Assembly (NCBI RefSeq): GCF_900547735.1
Contig: NZ_URHZ01000076.1
Coordinates: 1-25,473, forward strand
Direction of reading: 5' to 3'
Length of the DNA: 25,473 nucleotides
Source: an uncultured Clostridium sp.
GTDB taxonomy: Bacteria > Bacillota > Clostridia > Lachnospirales > Lachnospiraceae
The notes beneath the pieces are model-generated. The model was not told the DNA's origin. It did no database searches and worked only from the letters and a program-made list of their open reading frames with translations. Of the stretch, positions 15,273 through 22,080 are shown in pieces. Numbering within the stretch: position 1 is the first letter of the stretch; every line of letters begins with the position of its first letter. Made by a program: the position numbers and the translations under genes.

Positions 15273-16298
15273 TCAATCCGTCAGTTCTAAATCCTTTAAT
15301 ATCTTTGTTACGCTTTCCAGATCCTCCTCCAGAAAAGTCCGAAACTGCGCGGAGTTCAGAAAACTTTTTTCCAAGCCATAGCTGTTGCAGAACGTCTGGT
15401 ATGCCTGGGACTGGTATGCCTCCGTAAACAGGCGTTCCAGGGCATCCTTTGTTTCCTGAGGAACGTCCGTCGGGCAGACGATTCCCTGGAACGAGCCGGA
15501 CACCACCGGGTATCCCAGTTCCTTGCAGGTAGGATAGCCGGGAAATGAACTAAGCCTCTCCTCTGCCATCACTGCCAGAATCCGCACCTGCCCGGTTTCG
15601 GCAAATGCATTCATAACCGATGTTTCGAGCGTAACCATATCCAGTTCTCCATTTACCAGCGCCTCTGCCGCGGAGGACGCGCCGTCATAGGATAAATGCT
15701 GAAGCGATATATTGGCCTGCCGTTCCAGTTTGGCCGCACAGATATGCCAGATACTTCCCTCACCCACGTTGCCGGTTCTTAAACTGCCCGGATGCGCCGC
15801 CGCATAGGAGATAAGTTCTTCCAGGCTTGTATAGGGGGCATCGGCCGCCACCGCTACACAGGCAGGGAGTGTATTCATTCTGATAATGGGATAAAAGTCT
15901 TCCTGTGAAAAATCCACCTCTCCCTGAGGAGGGAGCGTATTCAATTCCGCAGTAATAATTCCCAGTGTAGATCCGTCCGGTTCCGCATTCATCTGTTCCT
16001 CAAATCCTGCGGCTCCGCCTCCGCCCGTCCGGTTAAACACCGTAACCGTCTGGCCGGTTTTCTCTCCCACCACCTGGCCAATCGTCCTGGCATTCGCATC
16101 TGCGCTGCCGCCCTCTGCCCATGGACAGATAATCTCTATCGGTTTGCTGAAAATCAGGGAAAAGTCCTCTCCCTGCTCTTCCGTCTCAGCCTGCGGCGCT
16201 TCTTTATTTGACGAATTCCTATCAGCGCAGCCGGATAAAACAGGAACCGCCGTACATAGCGCCAGCGTTAATCCTAAAAATACGTTTTTTATTTTCAA
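15273..16298 (-). CDS. tctC: TctC-type (Bug family) substrate-binding lipoprotein
   Basis: This 341-residue protein has a lipoprotein signal ending VLSGC (Cys24). Its fold is that of tripartite tricarboxylate transporter binding proteins: IEIICPWAEGGSADANAR near the N-terminus, the NRTGGGGAAGFE loop, LRTGNVGEGSIWH in the middle, and LSSFPGYPTCKELGYPV. This family normally works with TctA and TctB, but neither is visible. Instead the gene precedes a TRAP permease of a different family. It may supply substrate to an unlinked TctAB, act as a co-sensor, or have been recruited to this locus. The start is TTG at 16298, with AGGGGG 7 bases upstream. The nearest ATG (16303) is out of frame. Residues 292-301 (TEAYQ-SQAYQ) are encoded by a short 15-bp tandem duplication. 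Confidence 0.92.
   Translation of the reverse strand: MKIKNVFLGLTLALCTAVPVLSGCADRNSSNKEAPQAETEEQGEDFSLIFSKPIEIICPWAEGGSADANARTIGQVVGEKTGQTVTVFNRTGGGGAAGFEEQMNAEPDGSTLGIITAELNTLPPQGEVDFSQEDFYPIIRMNTLPACVAVAADAPYTSLEELISYAAAHPGSLRTGNVGEGSIWHICAAKLERQANISLQHLSYDGASSAAEALVNGELDMVTLETSVMNAFAETGQVRILAVMAEERLSSFPGYPTCKELGYPVVSGSFQGIVCPTDVPQETKDALERLFTEAYQSQAYQTFCNSYGLEKSFLNSAQFRTFLEEDLESVTKILKDLELTD
15396..15425 (-). repeat. Two-copy 15-bp tandem duplication inside tctC
   Basis: The plus-strand units at 15396-15410 and 15411-15425 both begin CTGGTATGCCT and differ in the last four positions. On the coding strand they give TEAYQ and SQAYQ, a five-residue in-frame repeat in a predicted helix. Confidence 0.5.
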
Positions 16299-16714
16299 CT
16301 CATATCCCCCTTTTCTTCAGGAACTTTGATTCTTTGGAAGTCCCTGCACGTTCTCATTTTCCACCTATTAATTTTTGTTTTTCTTTCCGTTTTTATCTTT
16401 CCGCCTTGCTGATGACACCAGTTTATCCGCGCATCTGCCTGGTTTCAAGTGAAAATACTATACCGTTTTTACGTATTCTGCTTAATTATTGGACCATCGT
16501 AATAATTGTTTATTGATCTTAAAAATTGTATCATCTGCTCATGTTTTAACGTATTCCCGGCTTATGTTTTGGCATAGCAAACGGATGCTGCAAAAATACG
16601 GTTCTGCGTAACGGAATGCAGATTTTATATCCTCTTCCTGCATTTCATTGCGGTTTCCTGTATTTCTGCAGCACCCTCTGCTGTCTTCCCATCTATGAGA
16701 TATCATTTATTTTC
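16299..16714. other. Long AT-rich intergenic leader before tctC
   Basis: This 416-base stretch lies upstream of tctC and contains no credible gene. It has no strong sigma-A promoter on the minus strand. The best candidates are an extended -10 (TGATACAAT, TACAAT at 16530-16525) and a TATAGT near 16456-16461, each with poor -35 boxes. That is consistent with a promoter needing an activator. A cluster of related short direct repeats lies at 16581-16621. The right side abuts intergenic repeat copy B. Confidence 0.5.
16581..16621. promoter_or_regulatory. Candidate operator: three ACGG-N-CTGC-like repeats
   Basis: ACGGATGCTGC (16581-16591), ACGGTTCTGC (16598-16607) and ACGGAATGCAG (16611-16621) are related words in direct orientation, spaced 17 and 13 bases. 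They lie about 50 bases upstream of the candidate extended -10 for tctC. Direct repeats upstream of a weak promoter fit binding by an AraC-type activator, such as the one encoded at 18081-20372, but the spacing is uneven and the link is inference. Confidence 0.3.
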
Positions 16715-16856
16715 GTAACTATTCAGTACCTTCATAATTGCCGCTTCACGATGCACAAAATCAGCAGAAAATGATGTTTCGCGCCGGCTAAACTCGGGAT
16801 TTTCATGCAAAAACGCATGAAAACGCCTCGCGGAATAGTACCTTCTGAACAGTTAC
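16715..16856. repeat. Intergenic repeat copy B, abutting a stop codon
   Basis: This 142-bp element starts GTAACTATTCAG and ends CTGAACAGTTAC, terminal inverted repeats that match at 11 of 12 positions. Inside is a perfect 9-bp hairpin, TTTTCATGC (16800-16808) with GCATGAAAA (16815-16823). It shares GATGCACA, TTTCGCGCC-like and CCTCGCGGAAT motifs in the same order as copy A. Its right end touches the stop codon of the dctP-like gene at 16857, so it forms the immediate 3' region of that transcript. Confidence 0.7.
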
Positions 16857-17987
16857 TTATTTTCTTACTTTTTCTGCCGCCTGCAGAAATGTATCTACTT
16901 TCTCATTTCCAAGCTCACTCCTTAAAAGCTTAAGCACCACGGCCGTGCCCGCCTCCATGCTCTCCTGCAATTCCCCGGATGGTTCCAGCATGGTAATTTC
17001 ATAGTCGTTATCCAGAGTTTCCGCCTGCCGGAATTCCTCCTCCGGCATCTGCCGGATCAGAGCCTCTTTTAAACCTCCGGTAAACTGTTTAAGCTCTTCT
17101 TTTTGCTCTGAGGTCAGACTCCCGTATTTCTCCCGGTTAACGGCAATCGCACTCACCATGGGCATGTGACGGGTAAATGTAATGCAGTTCTGCACCTCAT
17201 ACAGATGATCGGTAAGCATCACATCCAGCAGGTTTTCCTGTGCATCCGCCATCCCTTCATGGAGGCAAAAATACAACTCCGCAAAACGGTAGGGAATGGC
17301 CGTTGCTCCCAGACTGTCCCAATAGGCCTCGTGATATTTATTTTCCTGTGTCCTGATACGTACACCCTGCAAATCCGCCGTTGTAACCACCGGCTCCCGG
17401 CTGCTCAGATTGCGGTAAGCATATGCAAATATATCGAGCAGCACCAGATCCGCTTTCTCATAATACTCTTCCATCACATGACGGTAGTCACTTTCAAAAA
17501 GCGCATTCCACTCGTCCAGAGAACCGAAAAATCCGGGAATATCAAACATAGCAGCCTCCGGAACCGCATTAAGCTGCATCGAAGGGGAGGACTGCACAAT
17601 ATCAATGGAACCTGTCTGTACCCCTGAAATGAGATGAAGGTCATCCCCGAGACGGCTCCTGTCATACAGCTTGATTTTCATTGTCTCACCGGTCCGCTGC
17701 TCCAGACTTTCCAGTTCCTTCTCCATCACCTGCCCCTTGAAAGAAACGCTCCAGTCCCCATTCGTTGCCATGGACAGATAAATCTTTGTCTGTTCCTCTG
17801 CATTGCTTTCCGTTACACGAACCGTTCCCGCTTCAGCCGCGCTTTCCACTGTTTTTTCTGCACAGCCCGACATCACGATTGAAACTGCCAGGAGCGGGAT
17901 TATGAATCCCCGGAGAGGGGTAGTTGAAATTTTATTCCGCGGAAGAGTACCAAAAGAAAACCGCCTGGAAATCTCTTCTCTTATCAT
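16857..17987 (-). CDS. TRAP-type DctP substrate-binding lipoprotein (copy 2)
   Basis: This 376-residue protein has a long basic N-terminal lead (residues 1-27), a hydrophobic core and the lipobox VMSGC (Cys42). It then has a DctP fold: YDRSRLGDDLHLISGVQTGSID, LQGVRIRTQEN with the ligand Arg, and AELYFCLHEGMADAQEN. It is diverged from copy 1 (for example IPYRFAELYF against TPVAFGELYL), so it probably binds a different ligand or serves sensing. The start is chosen at the ATG at 17987, because AAGGAGG at 17996-18002 sits 8 bases upstream. The upstream frame from 18020 is less likely. It lies 93 bases after the regulator gene in the same direction and is separated from the permease genes by 558 bases. 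Confidence 0.92.
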   Translation of the reverse strand: MIREEISRRFSFGTLPRNKISTTPLRGFIIPLLAVSIVMSGCAEKTVESAAEAGTVRVTESNAEEQTKIYLSMATNGDWSVSFKGQVMEKELESLEQRTGETMKIKLYDRSRLGDDLHLISGVQTGSIDIVQSSPSMQLNAVPEAAMFDIPGFFGSLDEWNALFESDYRHVMEEYYEKADLVLLDIFAYAYRNLSSREPVVTTADLQGVRIRTQENKYHEAYWDSLGATAIPYRFAELYFCLHEGMADAQENLLDVMLTDHLYEVQNCITFTRHMPMVSAIAVNREKYGSLTSEQKEELKQFTGGLKEALIRQMPEEEFRQAETLDNDYEITMLEPSGELQESMEAGTAVVLKLLRSELGNEKVDTFLQAAEKVRK

Positions 17988-18052
17988 GAGCCTTTCCTCC
18001 TTATTTTGATACCTTGCCAAATCCGTTTCCGGTTAATCGGCGCTGCATACGG

Positions 18053-18082
18053 ATGAGACATGATAGCATGAGACATGATATC
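18053..18082. repeat. Two-copy 15-bp repeat between the regulator and dctP copy 2
   Basis: The 12-mer ATGAGACATGAT occurs at 18053-18064 and again at 18068-18079, a 15-bp period. The repeat begins immediately at the stop codon of the regulator gene. Exact repeat of 12 bases makes it either a recent slippage event or a paired protein-binding site. Confidence 0.6.
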
Positions 18083-20372
18083 AACCGGAACGCGGGAATT
18101 CTCGGAACTGCTTAGGCGTCATCCCCGTGTTCTTTTTAAATACCCTTGTAAAACTCTGTGCGGAATTAAAACCGCACTTATATCCTATTTCAGAGATATT
18201 CAGGTTGGTTTCATCGAGAAACCGTTTCGCCTGGCGGATTCGGTAATCGTTCAGATACGCATTCAGGCCGATTCCCATTCCTTCGGCAAAGACACCGCTC
18301 AAATAAGAAGGGGAGATTCCCACCGCCTCGCTGATTTCATTTAAGGTCAGTTTCCCATCTGCATAATGAGAGGCAATATATTCTTTGGCCTCCTCCACAT
18401 ACCGGTTATGGCTCTTACGGCTGCTCTCCCAAATTAGCGGAAGCGACTTTTGGTAGAATGCCTGCATGAAAGCGCGCGGTTCGCCGTTTTCCGAAAGATG
18501 CTGGTTTTCCTCAGGACTGCCCGATATTCCGGCCTGCTTCATTTCTTCCTGCGTAACCCGGCAGGAAATCAATTTTTCGACCATATCGTCGATCAGATTC
18601 TGAAGATACCTCTGCCACTCCACTTCTCTTCCCAATATCTCATCCAAAATGGCATTAAACTCATCGCCCGCCTCGGCCAGGCAGCCGCTTTCCGCCAGTG
18701 AATACCCGTGACGGGCCCGTTCCGCATAGTAGCGGTTCTCAAAAACCGCTGACGGCATCTTCTCTTCCTCCGAGGCATCCGCCATGTACTGCAGATACTG
18801 GATGTCCCCCACCGCCTCATGGTAAGAAAACTGAATTGAAGGAAGATCTCCATATACCTTTCCTTTGCCGATTTTCAGCCGGTAGGGCAGAGGCGCCACT
18901 CCCTCGCAGATCTCTTCCGACAGGCGGCGGACGGCTTCACGAATCTGAAAAACTGAATTTTCCCTGTCAAAACAAAGCACCGCCGCCACCCGGTTCAGCT
19001 CCATCGGAAGAACCGCCATGGAAAATTCCGTGCATTCTTTTTGTGACAACAGCCGCAGCAGGCTCCTCTGGTACAGCTCCTGCTCTACCATCGTCAAGTC
19101 TTCTTTCTCTTCATAAGAAAATTCCGCCGCCAGGACAATGTAATAGCCCTGGGCAAAATCTTCCCTTCCGATTCCTTCAAGTGTCTGGGCAACCGACTGG
19201 AGGCTCCAGTTTTTTCCCGATAATATATTTCTCAGAAGCTGTTCCAGAATATCGTCGGAGATATTTTCCATCAGCTCCCGATGCTGTTCGTTTTTATCCA
19301 GTGAGTCCAGGAACGCCAGCTCCAGAAAATCCACCTCATCCGGATATCTGCGCTCCTTGTCCCTGTCCTTCTCCGTCCGCTCCTCCCGTTTCTTGGGGTT
19401 CGTAGCAATATGTATCAGCCGGTTGATCGGGCTGTAAACACTTTTCGTAATATACAGTGAAAAGAGCTGGCTGACCAGCACATAGAACGCCAGCCCCGGC
19501 AGCAGCAAGCTCATCAACGCAGCAAAAGAAACCGAACTTTCACTTGGATTCACGCGTACCAGATATTTCCATCCCAGCAGTTCCGAAGTATACATATAGT
19601 AGCTGCCCTCTCCGCCGCCTCCCGCGGCAGTCAGAAACAGTTCCGGCCGGGAGAAATCCTCGGGCTGAGGACCTGCCGCCATATAATCAAAAAGCAGGTT
19701 ATTCTCCCCGTCATAGACATAAATGGTGGTGTCAAATTTCTCATTCTCCGCCTGAATAATATCGTAAAGCTCCGCACGGTTAATCTCATAAAACATGGCT
19801 CCGACAAAATTAGGCAGACAAAAATCCGTCGCTAGAAAGATGCGCCGGTTGTATAGCAGGACTCTCCATTCACTGGTCACTTCCGGATCACGGTTTTCTT
19901 CCCGTGTCTCAAGATACCGGTAAATCAGCTCACGGTCGCCCAGATATTTTAAATCCATATAAGTTCCGTTATATACATAAACTTCGTCGGAATACGGGAG
20001 GTACAGATAGGACTTTCGCACCAGTTCATTCTCCTCCACCTGATCCTGGAGAACCTTTATCGCCCGGAATGTTATATCTGCATTGTGCTGGTTGGGCGTA
20101 ATCATAAGATCGATAAAATCATCGGACCACATGCTGCGGGTCATCCCCTGGGCAAGCAAATCAAAGACCAGTTCCACATCGGAACTGATCCGCTGGAGCT
20201 GGTGAAGGTTCAGGTCGTCTATGTTTTTCTTTTGGTTTTTAACCACCAGTTGATTGATGAAGATGCCAAAAATAAGTACTGTGATTAATGACAGTACTGT
20301 TAGGAGGCCTAGTATTTTGAAAAATATGATGCGTTTGGTGAGGAAAGATTTTATTTTGTTCTTTTGTTCCAT
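18081..20372 (-). CDS. Membrane-anchored AraC-family transcriptional regulator
   Basis: This 763-residue protein combines a sensor and a DNA-binding domain. Helix 1 is at about residues 15-40, an extracytoplasmic domain spans about 45-280 (Cache-like in layout), and helix 2 is at about 282-306. A linker follows with a charged KKREERTEKDRDKERR-type segment (about 327-342), then a cytoplasmic region. The last roughly 100 residues are two AraC helix-turn-helix motifs (LTLNEISEAVGISPSYLSGVFAE and ISEIGYKCGFNSAQSFTRVFKK, landmarks only). Such one-component receptors in Firmicutes usually activate adjacent uptake genes on sensing an external solute. The ATG at 20372 is chosen because a consensus promoter at 20431-20459 covers the longer alternative starts. 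Targets are probably the binding-protein and TRAP genes downstream. Confidence 0.93.
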   Translation of the reverse strand: MEQKNKIKSFLTKRIIFFKILGLLTVLSLITVLIFGIFINQLVVKNQKKNIDDLNLHQLQRISSDVELVFDLLAQGMTRSMWSDDFIDLMITPNQHNADITFRAIKVLQDQVEENELVRKSYLYLPYSDEVYVYNGTYMDLKYLGDRELIYRYLETREENRDPEVTSEWRVLLYNRRIFLATDFCLPNFVGAMFYEINRAELYDIIQAENEKFDTTIYVYDGENNLLFDYMAAGPQPEDFSRPELFLTAAGGGGEGSYYMYTSELLGWKYLVRVNPSESSVSFAALMSLLLPGLAFYVLVSQLFSLYITKSVYSPINRLIHIATNPKKREERTEKDRDKERRYPDEVDFLELAFLDSLDKNEQHRELMENISDDILEQLLRNILSGKNWSLQSVAQTLEGIGREDFAQGYYIVLAAEFSYEEKEDLTMVEQELYQRSLLRLLSQKECTEFSMAVLPMELNRVAAVLCFDRENSVFQIREAVRRLSEEICEGVAPLPYRLKIGKGKVYGDLPSIQFSYHEAVGDIQYLQYMADASEEEKMPSAVFENRYYAERARHGYSLAESGCLAEAGDEFNAILDEILGREVEWQRYLQNLIDDMVEKLISCRVTQEEMKQAGISGSPEENQHLSENGEPRAFMQAFYQKSLPLIWESSRKSHNRYVEEAKEYIASHYADGKLTLNEISEAVGISPSYLSGVFAEGMGIGLNAYLNDYRIRQAKRFLDETNLNISEIGYKCGFNSAQSFTRVFKKNTGMTPKQFREFPRSG

Positions 20373-20430
20373 ATTCCGTCCATATTCTCTTGTGTCAGGG
20401 TATTTGAAGATACTACCAGATATATGTTTT

Positions 20431-20459
20431 ATCATACCATATTTATTGGTTTGGTACAA
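20431..20459 (-). promoter_or_regulatory. Sigma-A promoter of the AraC-type regulator
   Basis: On the minus strand TTGTAC (20459-20454) and TATGAT (20436-20431) are separated by 17 bases. Transcription would start near 20424, giving a leader of about 50 bases to the ATG at 20372. This rules out the TTG at 20459 and the ATG at 20435 as starts on the same transcript. Confidence 0.75.
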
Positions 20460-20805
20460 TGAATCAATCTAACTGCGAATGAAATCTGCAGTTGGTCTGC
20501 CATACTCTGTTTTTTATATCTTTTATTCTACTTTTTATGCTACGATACTAAAAGACGGCATGCTATGCCCGTTCAGCATATCCTACCGCCTTCTAATTAT
20601 CTATGTCACAGTCTTGTCTTTCAATTCACTCTTTTTTTCATCCCTCTTTAAAACATCATTCCCGTTTTTATGGTTGGAAGATATTCTTCCAGTGCCATGG
20701 ACATTGTATAGTCGAGATAACCCTAACGGCCCATTTAGAGATTGTCAACAATCCAGAGTAATTAAATACATTTATCAGTGATACATTCATCTGCCCGCCC
20801 AGCTT
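20460..20805. other. AT-rich intergenic region without a credible gene
   Basis: This 346-base region separates the regulator promoter from the 3' end of the serine hydrolase gene. A 100-codon plus-strand frame (20479-20781) has no ribosome binding site and a low-complexity Phe/Ser/Leu-rich product, so it is not called. A small minus-strand hairpin near 20555-20571 (CGGGCAT-AGC-ATGCCG followed by TCTTTTAG) could be a weak terminator for the hydrolase, but lies 235 bases downstream. Confidence 0.5.
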
Positions 20806-21792
20806 TCATTCCTGTTCTTCCTCAAACATCGGCTCAATTAACTCTGTAATAAATTCTACTCTGTCCTTCACCTCCGGTTCGAAGAGAGATGCAACCGCCA
20901 CAACCATTTTATTCTTTTCATTGATATAAAGCGCATTTCCCCCATCTCCCAGTGCGGCATAAATATGATCCCGATTATCAATAATCCACCACAAATATCC
21001 ATATGACAGTTCATTCCACCGGCTCTGTTCCCTGGTGCTCTCCTCGATCCATCCGGCAGGAATAATCTGTTTCCCGTCCTTTATCCCGCCGTCCAGGTAC
21101 AAACGGCCTATTTTTCCCAGATCCGTGAGCGTCAGTGTAAGCCCCCAGCTAGCCGTATTAAGGCCCTGCGGATCGACCACCCACCCGCGTGTATGAGTAT
21201 CTCTCATGCCGAATGCAATATGCTCTTCTTTGGTAGCCAGCACCACATTTTCCTTAATCTCAATTCCCAGCGGCGTAAACAAATGTTCCGATGCAAAATC
21301 CAATATCGGCTGCCCCGTTGCCTTTGCCAGGATGCCGGATAGAATATGCGTACCGACAATCGGGGAATACATAAATTCTCCCGTCGGCTTCTCACCTCCC
21401 AATAAACCGAGGGCGAATTCCAACCAGTTCTCACTTGAAAAAAACTCTTCATACGGTTCCATTGCCGTTTTATACGGTGCGGTCATGGTCAGCAGATGTT
21501 TAATTGTCACATCATAGATTGTCTTCTCTCCCGGGTTAACCTTGTAATCCGGGAAAAAATCCATTACTCTCTGGTCCGTGCTTTTGATATAGCCCTTATC
21601 AACGGCAATACCTACCAGAGCGGAAAAAATACTTTTTGTCACCGAAAACACATGGAACGCATTGTCCGCGGTGTAACCGTTAAAATATTTCTCATATAAA
21701 TTTACTCCATTTTTTTGTACCATAATACCGGCGATGTTATTGTAATCGCTGTTAATAATATTTTCTAACTCTTTAATTTTCTCCCGATTCAT
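20806..21792 (-). CDS. Beta-lactamase-fold serine hydrolase
   Basis: This 328-residue protein belongs to the class C beta-lactamase / penicillin-binding-protein-like family. The catalytic SxxK is SVTK at residues 50-53 and the second motif is Y142-S-P. The third motif (KTG or HTG in true beta-lactamases) appears to be replaced by GDGGN near residue 280. There is no signal peptide, so it is probably cytoplasmic. Esterase or amide hydrolase activity on a small molecule is more likely than antibiotic resistance, but the substrate is unknown. AAAGGAGG lies 11 bases before the ATG at 21792 and 8 bases before an in-frame TTG at 21795, so either may be used. It stands alone, divergent from the lipoprotein gene. 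Confidence 0.9.
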   Translation of the reverse strand: MNREKIKELENIINSDYNNIAGIMVQKNGVNLYEKYFNGYTADNAFHVFSVTKSIFSALVGIAVDKGYIKSTDQRVMDFFPDYKVNPGEKTIYDVTIKHLLTMTAPYKTAMEPYEEFFSSENWLEFALGLLGGEKPTGEFMYSPIVGTHILSGILAKATGQPILDFASEHLFTPLGIEIKENVVLATKEEHIAFGMRDTHTRGWVVDPQGLNTASWGLTLTLTDLGKIGRLYLDGGIKDGKQIIPAGWIEESTREQSRWNELSYGYLWWIIDNRDHIYAALGDGGNALYINEKNKMVVAVASLFEPEVKDRVEFITELIEPMFEEEQE

Positions 21793-21819
21793 CAAATCAA
21801 TTTCCTCCTTTAAATTATA

Positions 21820-21831
21820 AAGGATATCCTT
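21820..21831. promoter_or_regulatory. 12-bp perfect palindrome in the serine hydrolase leader
   Basis: AAGGATATCCTT is a perfect palindrome 28 bases upstream of the hydrolase ATG. A related half-site, ATAAGGATAA, lies at 21835-21844. It overlaps the region just downstream of a weak candidate promoter (TTGCAA, 17 bases, TATCCT on the minus strand), which would suit an operator. Function is not established. Confidence 0.35.
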
Positions 21832-22080
21832 GAAATAAGGATAATTCCATTAAAAATGATTTGCAAGCACAATTTTAAAAATTATTATACAATTTTATAA
21901 TCTGTTTCCTTCCGCATACAGCGTGATAACTTCAGGATTCCGCAATAAAAAAGTAAAACACCGCAGAATCTAATATGGTAAAATAATGTAAAATGATTCG
22001 TGCCCATCAAATTTTGCTTAATAAAGGCAATCCTGATGAATTTGTTATCAATCAGACACCGGCTTCAGAAAGGAGCAATT
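21832..22080. other. AT-rich divergent intergenic region
   Basis: This lies between the serine hydrolase and the lipoprotein gene. It is strongly AT-rich around 21870-21990, with several TATAAT-like and TAAAAT-like words but no well-spaced consensus promoter for the plus-strand lipoprotein gene. No RNA gene or repeat was recognised. Confidence 0.4.

Noticed and set aside
18698..19405. 235-codon Pro/Ser-rich plus-strand frame within the regulator gene
   Set aside because: It is antisense to a well-supported sensor-regulator, and the composition is typical of a shadow frame.
20479..20781. 100-codon plus-strand frame next to the regulator promoter
   Set aside because: No ribosome binding site, low-complexity Phe/Leu/Ser product, and no promoter of its own.
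20806..21792. Antibiotic-resistance beta-lactamase
   Set aside because: There is no signal peptide and the third catalytic motif is not KTG or HTG, so resistance is not supported.
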